Below, in pieces: positions 1 to 13,100 of a stretch of 64,000 bases of DNA. The notes beneath the pieces are model-generated. The model was not told the origin of the DNA and ran no database searches. It was given only the letters and a program-made list of their open reading frames with translations. A program made the position numbers and the translations under genes. Source of the stretch: Micropterus salmoides (Eukaryota; Chordata; Actinopteri; Centrarchiformes; Centrarchidae); contig NW_024040707.1 of the NCBI RefSeq assembly GCF_014851395.1, positions 5,981,187-6,045,186 on the forward strand, in the 5' to 3' direction. Within the stretch, counting starts at the first letter, position 1; each line of letters begins with the position of its first letter.

Positions 1-1129
1 GTACTTAATGTACTGTCATGTGTTTTGTGTCCTTTGTAAAGTAACTAAAGCGGCCAGATAACTGTAGTTGAGTAAAACAGTACAATATTTCCCTCTGAAA
101 TGTAGTAAAGTAAAAGTAAAAAGTGGCATGAGAAGAAAAATTAAAGCAAACTAGTACAAGTACCTCCAATGAGTAAATGGACCCACTGCCTGTCTGAAAT
201 GAAATGATAATTCCACAGCTTCCTGATTGGACTAATGTTAAAGAGCTGCTGCTATTTCGGGTGCTTTGAGTTAAATTACAAATATCTGCCTGTGTCTCCA
301 TTTTGCTGCTGATCGCGGTGTGCCATCTTCTGACCTATAAAATTAATTTAAAAGAGATTTAGATGAAGTGTGTGTAACAGTTTAATTTCTCTGTGTGAGT
401 CTCTCTCCTTGGCTTCATTCTTGGCTCGCCATCATACTTGGCAGCAATTCTCTGAGACTCTACTGTATACACACACCACACACACACACACACACACAAG
501 CTCTTTTCACAAACGCTTACGGTCTCAGCGGTCCGACTGTGGCCTTGTAGATAGTAGAGTTTCTGGCGGAGAGGAGAGAGCAGAGAGGGGACAGTGGGGT
601 GAGAGTGAAAGGAGGATAAAGAGGAGCAGAAATAACATAGGGGTGATAGAGGGAGAAGAGTGAAGGAGGAGAAGAGGATTCATATAGATTTGATAGATTG
701 GAAGCTTGAGGCAGAGAGAACGCCTGGGGGAAGTACAAAATAAATTGGATGGAGGGAGAGAGAGAGAGACAAGAGGGAGGCAATAGCTGTATGATGAACA
801 AGCAAAGGAGGCAAAAAAGAGAGAAAGATGAAGATAAATTGAGAAATAATAAAAAAAAAATGCTGAAAGACAGGTAGGTGATGAAAGAGATACTGGACAA
901 GTAAGAAAGGTGACAAGTGAAAGGAAAAGACCAAACGGATAAATAGCGGGAGAACAGAAAGATAGGTACCCACACAGTTACAGAAATAAGGGTAATGATA
1001 TTCTGTATGTTAAAGAACAAAACAAAATAAAAGGGAACTCGGGATCTCGACAATAGCCGCATCCAAATTTGAGAAAGATAAACAAAAAAGAGATGATGGG
1101 AAAATAAATGACCAGACTAAGAGCCTACA

Positions 1130-1330
1130 GCTATGCTAGCAGCTCTGTGAGACTTAGTCCAAGTGTTGGTTTGAGCTAAATGCTAACGTAAGCATACTAA
1201 CATGCTCAAAATCCCAATGCGAACAAGAAAAGCAGGCATGTCTACCATGGTCACGACTTATTTTAGCGCGTTAGCATGCCAATATTAGCTAATCAGCTGT
1301 AAAAACAAAGTACACTTGAGGCTGATATGT
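1130..1330. repeat. Dispersed repeat fragment rich in GCTAA/TTAGC words
   Basis: The segment has repeated GCTAAC, GTTAGC and TTAGCATGC words and ends in a stretch reading ACTTGAGGCTGATATG, typical of dispersed non-coding repeats in percomorph genomes. I see no coding sequence. Family assignment rests on recalled appearance only, and the borders are approximate. Confidence 0.35.
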
Positions 1331-2433
1331 TGTGCGTTCTGCGGGTGTTTGGTCACAATCCAAAGTATTGAACAGTTAAAAATTTTCACTTGATGATAGT
1401 GCTGAAGTTGTTGAGTTATTTAAGTCCGGACCAAAGTGGTGGACTCACTGGCCCAACAACATTGTCATCTCTGGCCCTAAAAACAAAACAAAAAAACAAT
1501 AAGAAAAACAGGAAGATGAACATACAGGACAAATCAATAATAAGATCAAATATAAAAGAGATAAAAGGGTGAAAGACTAAAACAGAGACAAAGATTTCTC
1601 GAGGTGGAGATTGAGAGAGAGAGACAGAGAGAGATATAGGGATTGGATAAAGGAGTGCCGGCGGTGCTTGAACAGCAAATTATTTGCAGAGCTACTGATT
1701 TCCCGGCTGCCTCGTAGGCCTTCCTGCCTGTCTGTCACATGCGTAGCCCTGCTTGTCTGTATTATGCAGCCTTGAACGTCGTCATATATGCTGACGTGTG
1801 TATGTGTGTGTGTGTGTGCATACACTTCTGGGTTATTTTTACCCCTCGATTTAAAATCTGCTTGGGGATGCAGAAGTGCAGGAAGTGAGTGTCGTCTCAC
1901 TTTTCCTCCGTTGAGCTTCATTTCTCCTCCATGACACGTCTGTCCAGCTGTACTACTACTACTGTCTGCCATCCTCTTCTGCCATGACGCAACTGTCCTT
2001 CATCCCATACACACTAATATACAGATGCATTTCAACCACATTTTTAACATGATCCCTTAAAATTAAGCAATGTCTACATGGAGACCCTTCCTCACAGATT
2101 ATTACTTGGTGGAACTATTTAGCAAGAAGAAAAGCATTTAAAAACGTTTTGTTTTTCTAGCATATCCCATTAAAAATATCCTCTACTAAAAACCTAATTT
2201 ATTTAAAACAAATGCAAGAAATCAGCAAGGACAGTGAGAATTTGTTTTCCATAGAAATCAACTTGTTTGAAGAATGTGTCTTGAAAGAAGGAAGGTAGCT
2301 GGTCTTAACAGAAGAAAAAACTGCCTTTGGAAAAATTAAAAATATTCTCTGGCAGATGGTTTTACTTGTTTTAAGAACTGTAATGATTCAAGTTACCAGA
2401 GAAAATAAGGCAGATTTTTGTCAGTCATCCTGT

Positions 2434-2906
2434 AACTGTGTTTCCGTCAAGGTTTTTATGTGCATTTTGAAGCATCACATTAGAAAAGGTTGATGGAAAT
2501 GGCAAAATCTTTAATTTCGCAAAAAGGTTTTTACTCTTACTTGAGGTGATTTTTGTCTTTGTCAAAGAAGAGTAAATGCACAAAATGGGAGATGGAAACA
2601 CTTACGCCGAATAAGTTCTGACATACCGAACTTGTAACTCACATCTCCCCATTTTTCTAAGATTAATTGTCCTCAGGTCCATGCGACTGGTTTTGTTTCT
2701 GGTTTGGAACCCGTACGTCTTGTTTATTACAGCCATGTGTAACGTCAACTACTGACGGAACTACGCTTGCTGTAGCCTGGTTTATTTGCTCCAAACCAGC
2801 TGACGGAAAAGCACCTATTTCACATATACTTATTTTTTCTTTTTTGCAACATGTCAAAAGTCCGCTTAAAATTCGGATGATAGTTAGGTGGAAACATGGC
2901 TTGTGA
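2434..2906. mobile_element. Candidate non-autonomous DNA transposon with imperfect inverted ends
   Basis: The left end contains TGTGTTTCCGTCAAGG and the right end contains AGGTGGAAACATGGC, whose reverse complement begins GCCATGTTTCCACCT. The shared TGTTTCC core in opposite orientation suggests terminal inverted repeats about 470 bp apart. There is no transposase. The superfamily is not clear and the exact target duplication was not resolved. Confidence 0.4.
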
Positions 2907-3713
2907 CCACTCAGGTTTATCTGGGGGACCCCTTTTGAGTTCCCAACATCCAGGTTGGAAAACACTAGTCTAAGGTATCAGATAAACTTCCATTTTATTT
3001 AACACCAGTCATGTAACTGAAAACATATAAAATTATTATTTTTTTCTATCACATACGTGATGCTGTAAGCATTCGTTATCATTAATAGTGGTAACTTTTG
3101 TAATGCAAAGAAAACAACTGCTTTGTAACACTATTTCCCAAGTCATATTATCTCCCTGTTTTCCAAAAAGTTATCGTGTGTTTTTCTATAAAATTCCACT
3201 CCTGTTCCTGACTGACAGCAGCATCTCTTTAAGGCAGACCTCATGCTGGACCAGCAGGTGAAAGAACAGTCCTGTACCTCCTCCCCTCACATCAAAATTT
3301 GTCTCCAGATTTAAACAAAACAAACAACAACAATAACAAAAAAAACGAGGCTACTATCCAGCCTGCGCCAGTTGACCTGCCAACCAGTACTTTCACTGAC
3401 ACACAAAAAAATGCATCAAACAAAAGCATAAGCTGAAAAGTGACAGGTGAGGGTGAAGATGTTTCCCTGGAGAAACACACAACACTTCTCCCAGGAGAAC
3501 AGCATGCAGAAAGTTTTCTCCTTGAAGATGGGATTCAGATGTTTATACTGTTTTGTCAGATGATGCTTGATGCTCTAAAATATCCAAGCAAAACTGAGCA
3601 TTTTTAGCATTATTGATATATCTGCACTGCCTTCATCACACTTTAGCACCACGGTGTAAACAAAAAACAACTGACATCCTGTTGTTTTTCACTTTTCAAT
3701 AATTGATTACTCC

Positions 3714-3716
<3 letters not shown>

Positions 3717-3762
<46 letters not shown>
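3717..3762. repeat. (TA)n microsatellite
   Basis: An uninterrupted TA dinucleotide tract of about 46 bp lies in the DNA upstream of xkr7 exon 2. Confidence 0.97.
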
Positions 3763-3769
<7 letters not shown>

Positions 3770-4476
3770 TAAACAATATACTGTGTTATGGAGTTTGTAC
3801 ACTTAACATTACTGGAAAATGACAGATGAAAGATTTAAATCTGTCAAACAACAGGAAGAACTGGCAGTCTTTTTCTTTTGTGTTTAGCTATAGAACGTAA
3901 TTTGGATGAACTGGTCCTTAAAAGTTGACAGTTGTTGTTGTTTAATCTGCTCAACTGAGATTCCTGCTGTGGATTCTCCAGAATATCTGGGACATTATTG
4001 GTATACTTTTTTTAATACTATAAAATTTTATTTGTCTCCATTGTATTTGGGTGGTGGCAAAACCCTATGAGGTTGTGTCTGACTGTTTATCATATTGTTT
4101 TGGACTCAATTGTTGACACCTGTGATCAATCATTGTTTTTTAGAAGATACATGTATGGCTACCAGTGGCTTTTCAGTTCGGTCACCTGTTGCAGATTACC
4201 ATCATTTTGAGATATGTGTATATACTGCAATGAGATGGGTTTTTGTGCGTTTTTGTGCCTGAAGAAAATCTGATTTATAGAAACAATGCACAGCAACAGA
4301 AAATAAAATAAAAAACATTGTGGGATCAAATAACAATGTGCTGGTTTCTACTTTTTGCTTTCTGAAAATCTCCAGAAAGTGTCCTGGAAAATGATCTTCT
4401 GAAAGAAGCAGTTTCAGGGATGATAAAGAAATGATTAAGCAACATGCATTACTATCTCCCTGTCTCTCATCCTTAG

Positions 4477-4676
4477 ATACATCCATGCTCTCTATCTGGG
4501 CGCCCAGAGCCGTTGGCACGGCAACGGGCCCCGTCGCCACTTCCACTGGCGCCTGATGTTTGAGAGTGCTGACATCACCATGCTCCGTCTCCTTGAAGCC
4601 TTCCTGAAGTCGGCTCCGCAGCTCGTCCTCCAGCTGAGCATCATGATCCACGGAAACGCCGTCCTCCCTCTGCAAG
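4477..4676 (+). CDS. xkr7: xkr7 exon (loop and helices after the first membrane segments)
   Basis: The acceptor is TCCTTAG and the donor is G|GTGAGT. The exon is 200 bp, enters with one base completing a codon (probably Arg) and leaves in phase 1. It encodes YIHALYLGAQSRWHGNG, then the conserved ESADITMLRLLEAFLKSAP and QLVLQLSIMIHGNAVLPLQ. A 200-bp second exon is also what I recall for mouse Xkr4, so this is probably exon 2. Confidence 0.93.
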
Positions 4677-5103
4677 GTGAGTGAGATGCAATCCCTGCTT
4701 CACTGTGAGAAGTCACCAAGTTAATTGCTGAAATCTGGGACACAGCAATATCACTATACTGAAGTCAGATTTAGCAAGAAGGGCTGTAAACATGCCAGAT
4801 TATTTTAACCACTTGATTTGGAGGTCCAGCTAAAATTGAGTACACTTGAAATGACAGTAATAACTCCTCATTGCACAAGAGAACTCTGTAAAGTACTGAA
4901 GCCAGATTTAGTTTTTAGTGCTCAATACGTTTCAAGACCTAAGCAGTAAACCTTTTTAGCAAAATTATATTATTACTGTTAAAAATTATGAAAATAAAAA
5001 AAATTATATGAAACAAGACCCAAAAATTACCAAATTATCCTTTAAGAAAACTGATGGTTAGAGAGACAGAGAGAGTTAGAGTGAGATTTAATTGAGAAGG
5101 AAG

Positions 5104-5147
<44 letters not shown>

Positions 5148-5282
5148 GTGTGTGTGTGTTATGGGCATATATCAGTAGGAGAAGCTATGCTTTATTCATG
5201 CACCTCTTACAAGAAGCAGATTGGCCTTTGATGAATAAAACAAAACATACTCTCTCTCTCTCTCTCAGACCCAGGTACACAG

Positions 5283-5319
<37 letters not shown>

Positions 5320-7086
5320 TTGTATACGCTGTCAGCGTTCACACACACCTGTCAGATGCATATCTGAATTGTAAAAACACACAGACAGACATGAAACGTT
5401 ACACACAAAGTGATGTGCGTTCCCAAATGTGTTAGCGTACCTCAAATTCAATGGGGAGGGACAGGGGGGACTGACGTATCAGCTCAGTGTAGCATGGACA
5501 GCAATGTGCTAGGCCGAAGTGCCGGTCATCAGAGCAAACCAGCCATGAGCAGCTACTGTCAGGCTCTCCGCTTCTCCGCTGGAAAGAAAGGAAGTCCAGT
5601 GGAGCTTTGACAGTTAATAGAAGCACATTTATGGCCATTTGAGAGAGTTTCTGTGTGGATGCCTTTGTTATATCGGGGCTAGCAGATTTCCAAGTGTGTG
5701 TGAGGGAGTGCCAGGTCAACGTTTTAGTTCAGCCGCTATAGTGTTTGTCATGGTTAACATTTTGGTTCCTTAGGTCTGAATGTCTTGTGTTGTGTTTACT
5801 GCCACAGAATAGAAATTAATCTTTTTTTCATATTCAACAGTGTCTATCTGCCAACGTGCATGGATGCTATGTTACCTAGCTAGAACCATGCTAGAACCAG
5901 TGGTCTCCCACTACGGTTCAGAGCTGCAGTTCTGGTAAAGTTAGGTCATGATCTTGCAAAGTCATTGGCCACACCTTACTGTATACTTGTGAAGATCTTC
6001 ACTGACATAATAATAATTTTCTCACCATTTCCCTAAACATAATTCTAACCTTAAACATGTCTTAAACCTCAAACAGCCCTTTGAATAGGTGCGGACTAGT
6101 GATGAGTCAGTCACAAAAGACTTCTTTAAGTGAACGATTTTGCCTGCCTGTATTAAAGATGAAGAATTCTGCATATTTATTTCTTGCAACAAATACGAAT
6201 CTAACTTAGGCAGTGACCAGAAGAAGTGGTAATAAATGAAGAGCTGTTTGAGAGCTGAAAGAGCTCAAGGTCTTAAACCTAAAGTCCTCACACAGATACA
6301 GTGTCAGCGCACATGTACACACATTTCTGCCTATTTGGGTAACCCACCATCTGTTAATAGTAATAGTAATAGTAACATAATAGTCATATTTTTAAATGTG
6401 GGCTCTTACATGACACAGTACATACTCTCCCATGCAGCCTACATCATTGTAGCGCTTATATGGCTCATAAGTTAATACATAACCCAACCAATCAAATTAA
6501 TCATCTATCAGTGCTGCCAATTAATCATAAAAGTCATCTGTTAGTACAAATCCCAAACATTTTCTGGTTCCAGTTTCTCCAAATGTTGGGATTTGTTGGG
6601 CTTTCCAAGCTTAACAAAGTGCATCTGTCTCTTTCTACCCATGAATCCCTTTGCTTTGGGTTCATTTCATGTATAGCTGCTTTGGTTTATTTTCTTAAGC
6701 TGCATTTCAGTGGTCTGACCTGTAAACTCAGATGGGGTTTATTAGCTCCATTATCAATAGGTGGGGGCGGTTGTTCATTGCCTGCGGTCATCTTGGATTC
6801 ATGTCAGATTCCAACTGTACCCAGTTTATATGATTCAATTTTTCAATTCAATTCAATTCAATTTTATTTATATAGCGCCAAATCACAACAACAGTTATCT
6901 CACAGCGCTTTTCATAAAAGAGCAGGTCTAGACCGTACTCTGTGATGATATTTACAGAAGCCCAACAGTTCCCACCAAGAGCAGCACTAGGCGACAGAGG
7001 CAAGGAAAAACTTCCTTTTAAGAGGCAGAAACCTCGAGCAGAACCATGGCTCAGGGTGGGCGGCCATCTGCCTCGACCGGTTGGGG

Positions 7087-7117
<31 letters not shown>

Positions 7118-10100
7118 AAAAGAGAGTGAAAGAGAGAGAGAGAGAAAAGAGAGAGAGAGAGAGAGAGAGGGATGTAAGGAGAGAGAGAGGGGAGGGAGGC
7201 AGCCTACACAATATACACACAGAGGTACAGACAGCGAAGGTAATGTTGCTATAAACTAAATGAAAAATGGTACAGATATTTATAATAGTGTTAATGGTAA
7301 CCATTGTAATGTTAATGATTATAATAACAATAAGACTAGCACTAACAATAGTCGTTGCAGTAGAGGGTGTCGAGCAGAAACACGGGGGCAGCAGGCGACC
7401 CGCAGCCACAGATCCAGACTCCACAGCTCCAGAGCCAGAAAACCTGCAGGAAGTGATAGGAGGAGAGAGGAGAGGGACGAGAAAGCACAAGACTACCAGA
7501 AAGGGGAGAAGTTGTGTTAGTAACATGCAATAATGGGATAAGGTTGCATACAGAGGGAGAGAAAGTAGAGGAGAGAGGAGCTCAGTGCATCATGGGAAAT
7601 CCCCCGGCAGTCTAGGCCTATAGCAGCATAACTAAGGGATGGTTCAGGACTACCTGAGCCAGCCCTAACTATAAGCTTTATCAAAGAGGAAAGTCTTAAG
7701 CCTACTCTTAAATGTGGAGATGGTGTCTGCCTCCTGAACCCAGACTGGAACCTGGTTCCACAGGAGAGGAGCTTGATAGCTGAACGCTCTGGCTCCTAGT
7801 CTACTTTTGGAGACTCTAGGAACCACAAGTAACCCTGCATTCTGGGAGCGCAGTGCTCTGGTGGGGTAGTAAGGTACTATGAGCTCTTTAAGATAAGATG
7901 GTGCCTGACCATTAAGAGCTTTGTAGGTAAGAAGAATGATTTTAAATTCTATTCTGGATTTTACTGGAAGCCAATGCAAAGAAGCTAAAACAGGAGAAAT
8001 GTGATCTCTTTTCCTGGTTCCTGTCAGAACACGTGCTGCAGCATTCTGGATCAGCTGAAGAGTCTTAATGGACTTTTTCGAGCAGCCTGATAATAAGGAA
8101 TTGCAGTAATCCAGCCTAGAAGTAACAAATGCATGGACTAGTTTTTCTGCATCATTTTTAGACAGGATGTTCCTGATTTTCGCAATATTACGTAGGTGAA
8201 AAAAGGCGGTCCTTGAAATTTGCTTAATGTGGGACTTAAACGACATGTCCTGATCAAAGATAACTCCAAGATTCCTCACAGTGGTGCTGGAGGCCAAGGC
8301 GATGCCATCCAGGGAAACTATATCTTTAGATAATGCGTCAAGGAGGTGCTTAGGCCCCAGAACAATAACTTCAGTTTTATCTGAGTTTAACATAAGAAAA
8401 TTACAGCTCATCCAGGTTTTAACATCCTGAAGGCACATTTGAAGTTTAGCTAACTGATGAGTTTCATCTGGCTTGATCGATAGATATAACTGAGTATCAT
8501 CTGCATAACAATGAAAGCTTATGGAATGTTTCCTGATAATATTGCCTAAAGGAAGCATATAAAGTGAAGAGGATTGGTCCAAGGACAGATCCTTGAGGAA
8601 CTCCATGAGTAACTTTGGCGTGCATGGAGGACTCATCGTTAACATGTACAAACTGAAATCGATCTGATAAATAGGACTTAAACCAGCTTAGAGCGGTTCC
8701 TTTAATGCCAATGAAATATTCCAGTCTCTGCAATAGGATCTGATGGTCAATGGTATCAAATGCAGCACTAAGATCTAATAAAACCAGTACAGAGACAAGT
8801 GACAGGACAAAATATACAAGTAAATGATGTTCTACGTATTAGAGTATCAGGGCCTTGACGGAAAAGTCTTCATCACCCCTGGTCTTTAGCTTCAACACTG
8901 GAATGGCTAAAAGGCCACTGCTCGAGGAGTTTGTGAAAGTTTGTATGGACTTGGACTGGCGTTGCAATCTGAACAATATATTGAGAGGCAATAATAAGAA
9001 TATCGGTCTTGTCTGGATTAAGCTAAAGAAAATTAGTTGCATCCATTTTTTGACATAAGATATCTGCATTGACTGTAGCATACAAATTGTCAGTGGGCTT
9101 TATTGGAAGGCATTGCTGTGTGCCATCTGCATAAACATTTATTGAGGTGACATGGTGGCAAATAATATTACCCAGAGGGAGCAAATAGAGAAAGAATAAA
9201 ATAGGACCCAGACATATTCTGGGGGGTGGGGTTCTAGGTAGGAGAGGTTTCACTTTAAGGCAGTGTTGGGAATTCTGACTCAGTGTCTCGGCCTGTCAAT
9301 AAGAATTCAGTGGTCAATCATGTCAAACGCTGCAATTAAATCTAATAAAACTAAAATAGAGCACATGCCAGCATCTGCAAGCTTAATGGTCAGGAGGTCC
9401 ATCGGAATCAGTTGCAATTTAAATTGACCACAGCTACAGATTTCCATTTGGGAAGTCACTACAAAGTATTTGCAATTACCAATAAAGAATAAAGAAAAGT
9501 TATTATCTATAATCCATCAAAGTCTCTTCATGACATAATGGTAAATGATTTTAAGCTCTTTCAAAGTCAGTGCAGCTCTTTCTCTGCTCAAATTTTAATG
9601 TGTTCTCAGTGTGATTCACGGCTAATTTGAGACAAGACTGCATGATTAACACACATGAATGTTTAATGTGTTAAACTGCACTCTGGGCAGCTTGCGGCGG
9701 GTCTCACCACTACGTGTGCGGGCTAGTGATCATTTGACTTCAGTATAAGCTGGTTCAGATCCATTTGGATGAGCGAGGGGGGAGAAATTCCATTATTCAG
9801 TGATTGTAGGTAATTCTTTGCTGTTGTAACAACTAGTGTTTCTAAAGATCTATCACTAGTAATTCATTTAAAGGTGTAAAGTGTGTATTTGCAGTTAAGC
9901 ATCAATTGATTAGTGATTTAATAATTATTAGACATTATGCCATCTTAAGTTGTTCTCACATTGCTTACTAGTTTACTAATTTGGTACTGGTTATTAGATT
10001 TGATATAGATATTCATGACCCCAAGAACAGGATTCCTTATGTTTTTGATGAACCTCTCCTTTATCACCAACATCATGAACATTTTCCACTTTGCAAACAA

Positions 10101-13100
10101 GATATTTCAAATTTGTTTGATGTTTTAAATACACATCTCCAAAGGATGAATCTTTTTCATTTCATTAACTCAGATAGTGATAAATCAGCCAATAGTCATT
10201 ATTTTTTAAATATGAAAACACAACATAATCAAAATAGTTTGAAAATGAGTTGTTATCAATATGTACAGAGTGGGATCAAAAATAAACTTGTCAGCGCTCT
10301 GTGGTCAGGGACAAAATGTGGTCATCATAACTCAAGGTCAACTTTCTACTCAAAGCTTCTAATCACATCTTTCAGTCTTCATTCGCGAATGGTCAGCTGT
10401 CATGTCGAGGTCTGCTCCACTTACAAGTGGAGTTAAGATTTATTATTATTACTGTTTCCAATGTTGAAACCTTAAAAATATATTAGGTATTTCTGTACTG
10501 CAGTTTCTCCGTACTTGTCGGCCAACATATACAGTACATCAATATTGACTGACTAAACCGGGAGGTTGGGTACATTATAATTCCGTCTTACAATATTACT
10601 GGTTTTACTTCAGAACCCATCGATCAATTTCACTTGTACATAAAGTTTCACAGTTAATCTGACTGAAATATTGGTGTTTAATGTTATAATTAGGCTTTGT
10701 TGCATGTTTTTTTTATCTCCCTTTCTATCATTTTATTCTTTCACCTCTCTATTACTTAAATGTCTTTCTATGTGTGCCTCTTCCTTCCCTTGCTCTTCTT
10801 TATTACTCTCGTCATCTGTCTCTTCAGGTCTCTCAGCCTCGGCCTCCCTGGTCTCTCTGGCCTGGATGATTGCCTCCTACCAGAAGGTTCTCCGGGACTC
10901 CCGTGACGACAAGCTGCCCATGTCCTACAAGGCTGTGATCACCCAGATGCTGTGGCACTTCTTCACCATCGGAGCAAGGACAGTGGCCTTTGCCCTCTTC
11001 GCCTCTGTCTTCCAGCTCTACTTTGGCATATTCATCGTCAGCCACTGGTGCGCTATATGTGACCTGATGCAAAGAGTCTGGGTTCATAACGAGAAGCTTA
11101 GCATTCAACACTTTAGAAAATCACGAATGTGTTTTGCTGCTTTCTCCCAATTCTAGTAACCAGAACGAAATATTCTATGAGGGCTTAGTACCAGTTTATA
11201 ATTATTACCCAACCATTGATTGTAAATAGTAAAGACTGTAAATATATCCCCTTATATATCCTATAAGCCTCTCAACCAGCTCATAGTTGTTCTACACTGA
11301 GTAGCGGTTAATTTATATATCTCCTCCCCCATTCATCGTGGTTATTTATAGATTCATGAAATTGGTAGTGAAAGAATGTGGTGTTCTGTGAGCCCATATT
11401 CAACATTCAAAGCTTCATGAATTAATTTTTCTGTTCTGTTTTGAAATGTTAAGGATGGAATGGATGGAATATCCCTTTATATCTAGATCATTATTTAAAT
11501 CACAACAAAATATCCTATAACATGACTAATGACATCCTGCCATGCTAATCTTGTCATCTTGGAGTGGACTTTCCCCGGGACTAAAGACATGGACACATGT
11601 CTTGAACACATTATTGCACTCTGAGAGGCTCTATAATTTCTATTGACAGTCCCCAAGCAGACAGTTTATTTAACCTCTTTAGGTTTAATGAACAATACTT
11701 ACAGTTTTATTAAAGTGACAAAAAAAAAAAATATATATATATATATATATATTTTGATGAAACTCTATTGCAGGGCGGTTGGTTAAGAGGTCAGAAAAAA
11801 GCTCAGGCACGAATCTTCTCATAAAATGTAATCGCAATCAGCCCATTAGACGACGAGATACCTTGTGTTATTAGTTATTTTGTCATGTTATGCTATAGGA
11901 ATGCAGATAGAGGTTTCTAAAATCACAAATGTGCTTTCCCTGAAGAGCATTGATGAGCTCAGTGAATATAATGTCAATCTGATCATTAGATTTTGATATG
12001 TCTAATGTACCAGTGGAAATGTTGGCCATCATTAGCAGGATCCTCTAGAAATGATGAATATCCACCAGGGAATTCATGACAATCTGATCCTCTTCCTTTG
12101 GAGTCTAGATCAAATTCTTGTACTGAACACCACTTATTCAAAAATGCATCACCAGGACTCCTGACGCCTTTTTTATTAGCTTTATGAAGTTGTGTCATGC
12201 ACTAGAGCTGTCCTTTTAAAGGTGTCCATGTTATTTACTATTATTCTTAGTAACATTTCTACGCCTCCTGTGAATTTTTGTGATGACTGGTACTAACATT
12301 ATTGTTTATTGTCTTTCAGGTGTGTCATGACCTTCTGGATCATCCAAGGTGAGACTGACTTCTGCATGTCCAAGTGGGAGGAGATAATCTACAACATGGT
12401 GGTGGGCATCATCTACATCTTCTGCTGGTTCAATGTCAAGGAAGGCCCCAGCCGCTTCCGTATGACCGTCTACTACTCTGTGACGCTGGCTGAGAATGTG
12501 GCACTGACTGCTGCCTGGTACACCTACCGTGGCCCACATACCTCCGACTCCTACGCCCTGGTGGTGGTGTGCCTGGTGGCCTGCAGCTTTGCCCTGGGAA
12601 CCTTCTTCATGTTAGTATACTACTGCTGGCTGCACCCTGATGGGCCCGTTCTGGGCTCACAGTGGGGAGGATGTGTGGACGAGGGTGTAGTGGGTGCGGG
12701 AGGGGTAGCAGGAGTGATTGATGCCTGCCTCACCCCATCCCAAGGGTCCCAAACAGACATGGTCATCACCAGCCCTCCAAGGACTCTCCCCAGGACTAAA
12801 GACACAGGGGAGCCGGTTCCCGGGGAGCGAGACAGAGACAGGGACAGTTGCCTGCCTGTCTTCCAAGTACGTCCCTCCCCTTCCTCCTCTCCTGCACTCC
12901 TTCACAGGACCTCCTCCTCATCCCGTGCACAGGACGGCCCAGTGATCCGTATCGACCTTCCGAGAAAGCGATATCCGGCCTGGGATGCGCACTTTATTGA
13001 CCGGCGCCTCCGCAAGACTATTCTGCTTCTGGAGACCACATCAGCCGTCAGCCCCAGGATACAGTACAGAAGTAGCATGATGGGCAGCAAAGAGGTATTA

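Larger units (their letters stand above)
1..4476. other. Upstream or intron-1 DNA of xkr7, no coding exon found
   Basis: This stretch precedes the first recognisable xkr7 exon. I searched it for the hydrophobic N-terminal part of an XK-related protein and found none, so the N-terminal exon should lie before the window. It holds a short CA repeat near 477-500, purine-rich DNA at 580-900, dispersed repeats at about 1130-1330 and 2434-2906, and a TA repeat at 3717-3762. Open frames here are compositional and have no family match I know. Confidence 0.6.
4677..10827 (+). other. xkr7 intron filled with microsatellites and L2 LINE fragments
   Basis: This 6.15-kb intron separates the LPLQ and LSASASLVSL exons. 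It contains GT, CT and CA microsatellites (5105-5317), two minus-strand L2-like LINE fragments (6834-8815 and about 8850-9390), and AT-rich unique-looking DNA at 9400-10800. The 151-codon open frame at 9981-10436 has no recognised family and is probably chance. Confidence 0.8.

Noticed and set aside
517..1062. 181-codon minus-strand open frame rich in Leu, Ser and Phe
   Set aside because: It reads the complement of a purine-rich stretch; the composition is a by-product of the sequence and no domain is seen.
4202..4743. Minus-strand frames opposite an xkr7 exon
   Set aside because: They mirror the conserved + strand exon and lose any sense outside it.
9981..10436. 151-codon + strand open frame in the xkr7 intron
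   Set aside because: There is no recognised family, no splice context and no codon-usage support; it lies in AT-rich intron DNA where a chance frame is plausible.
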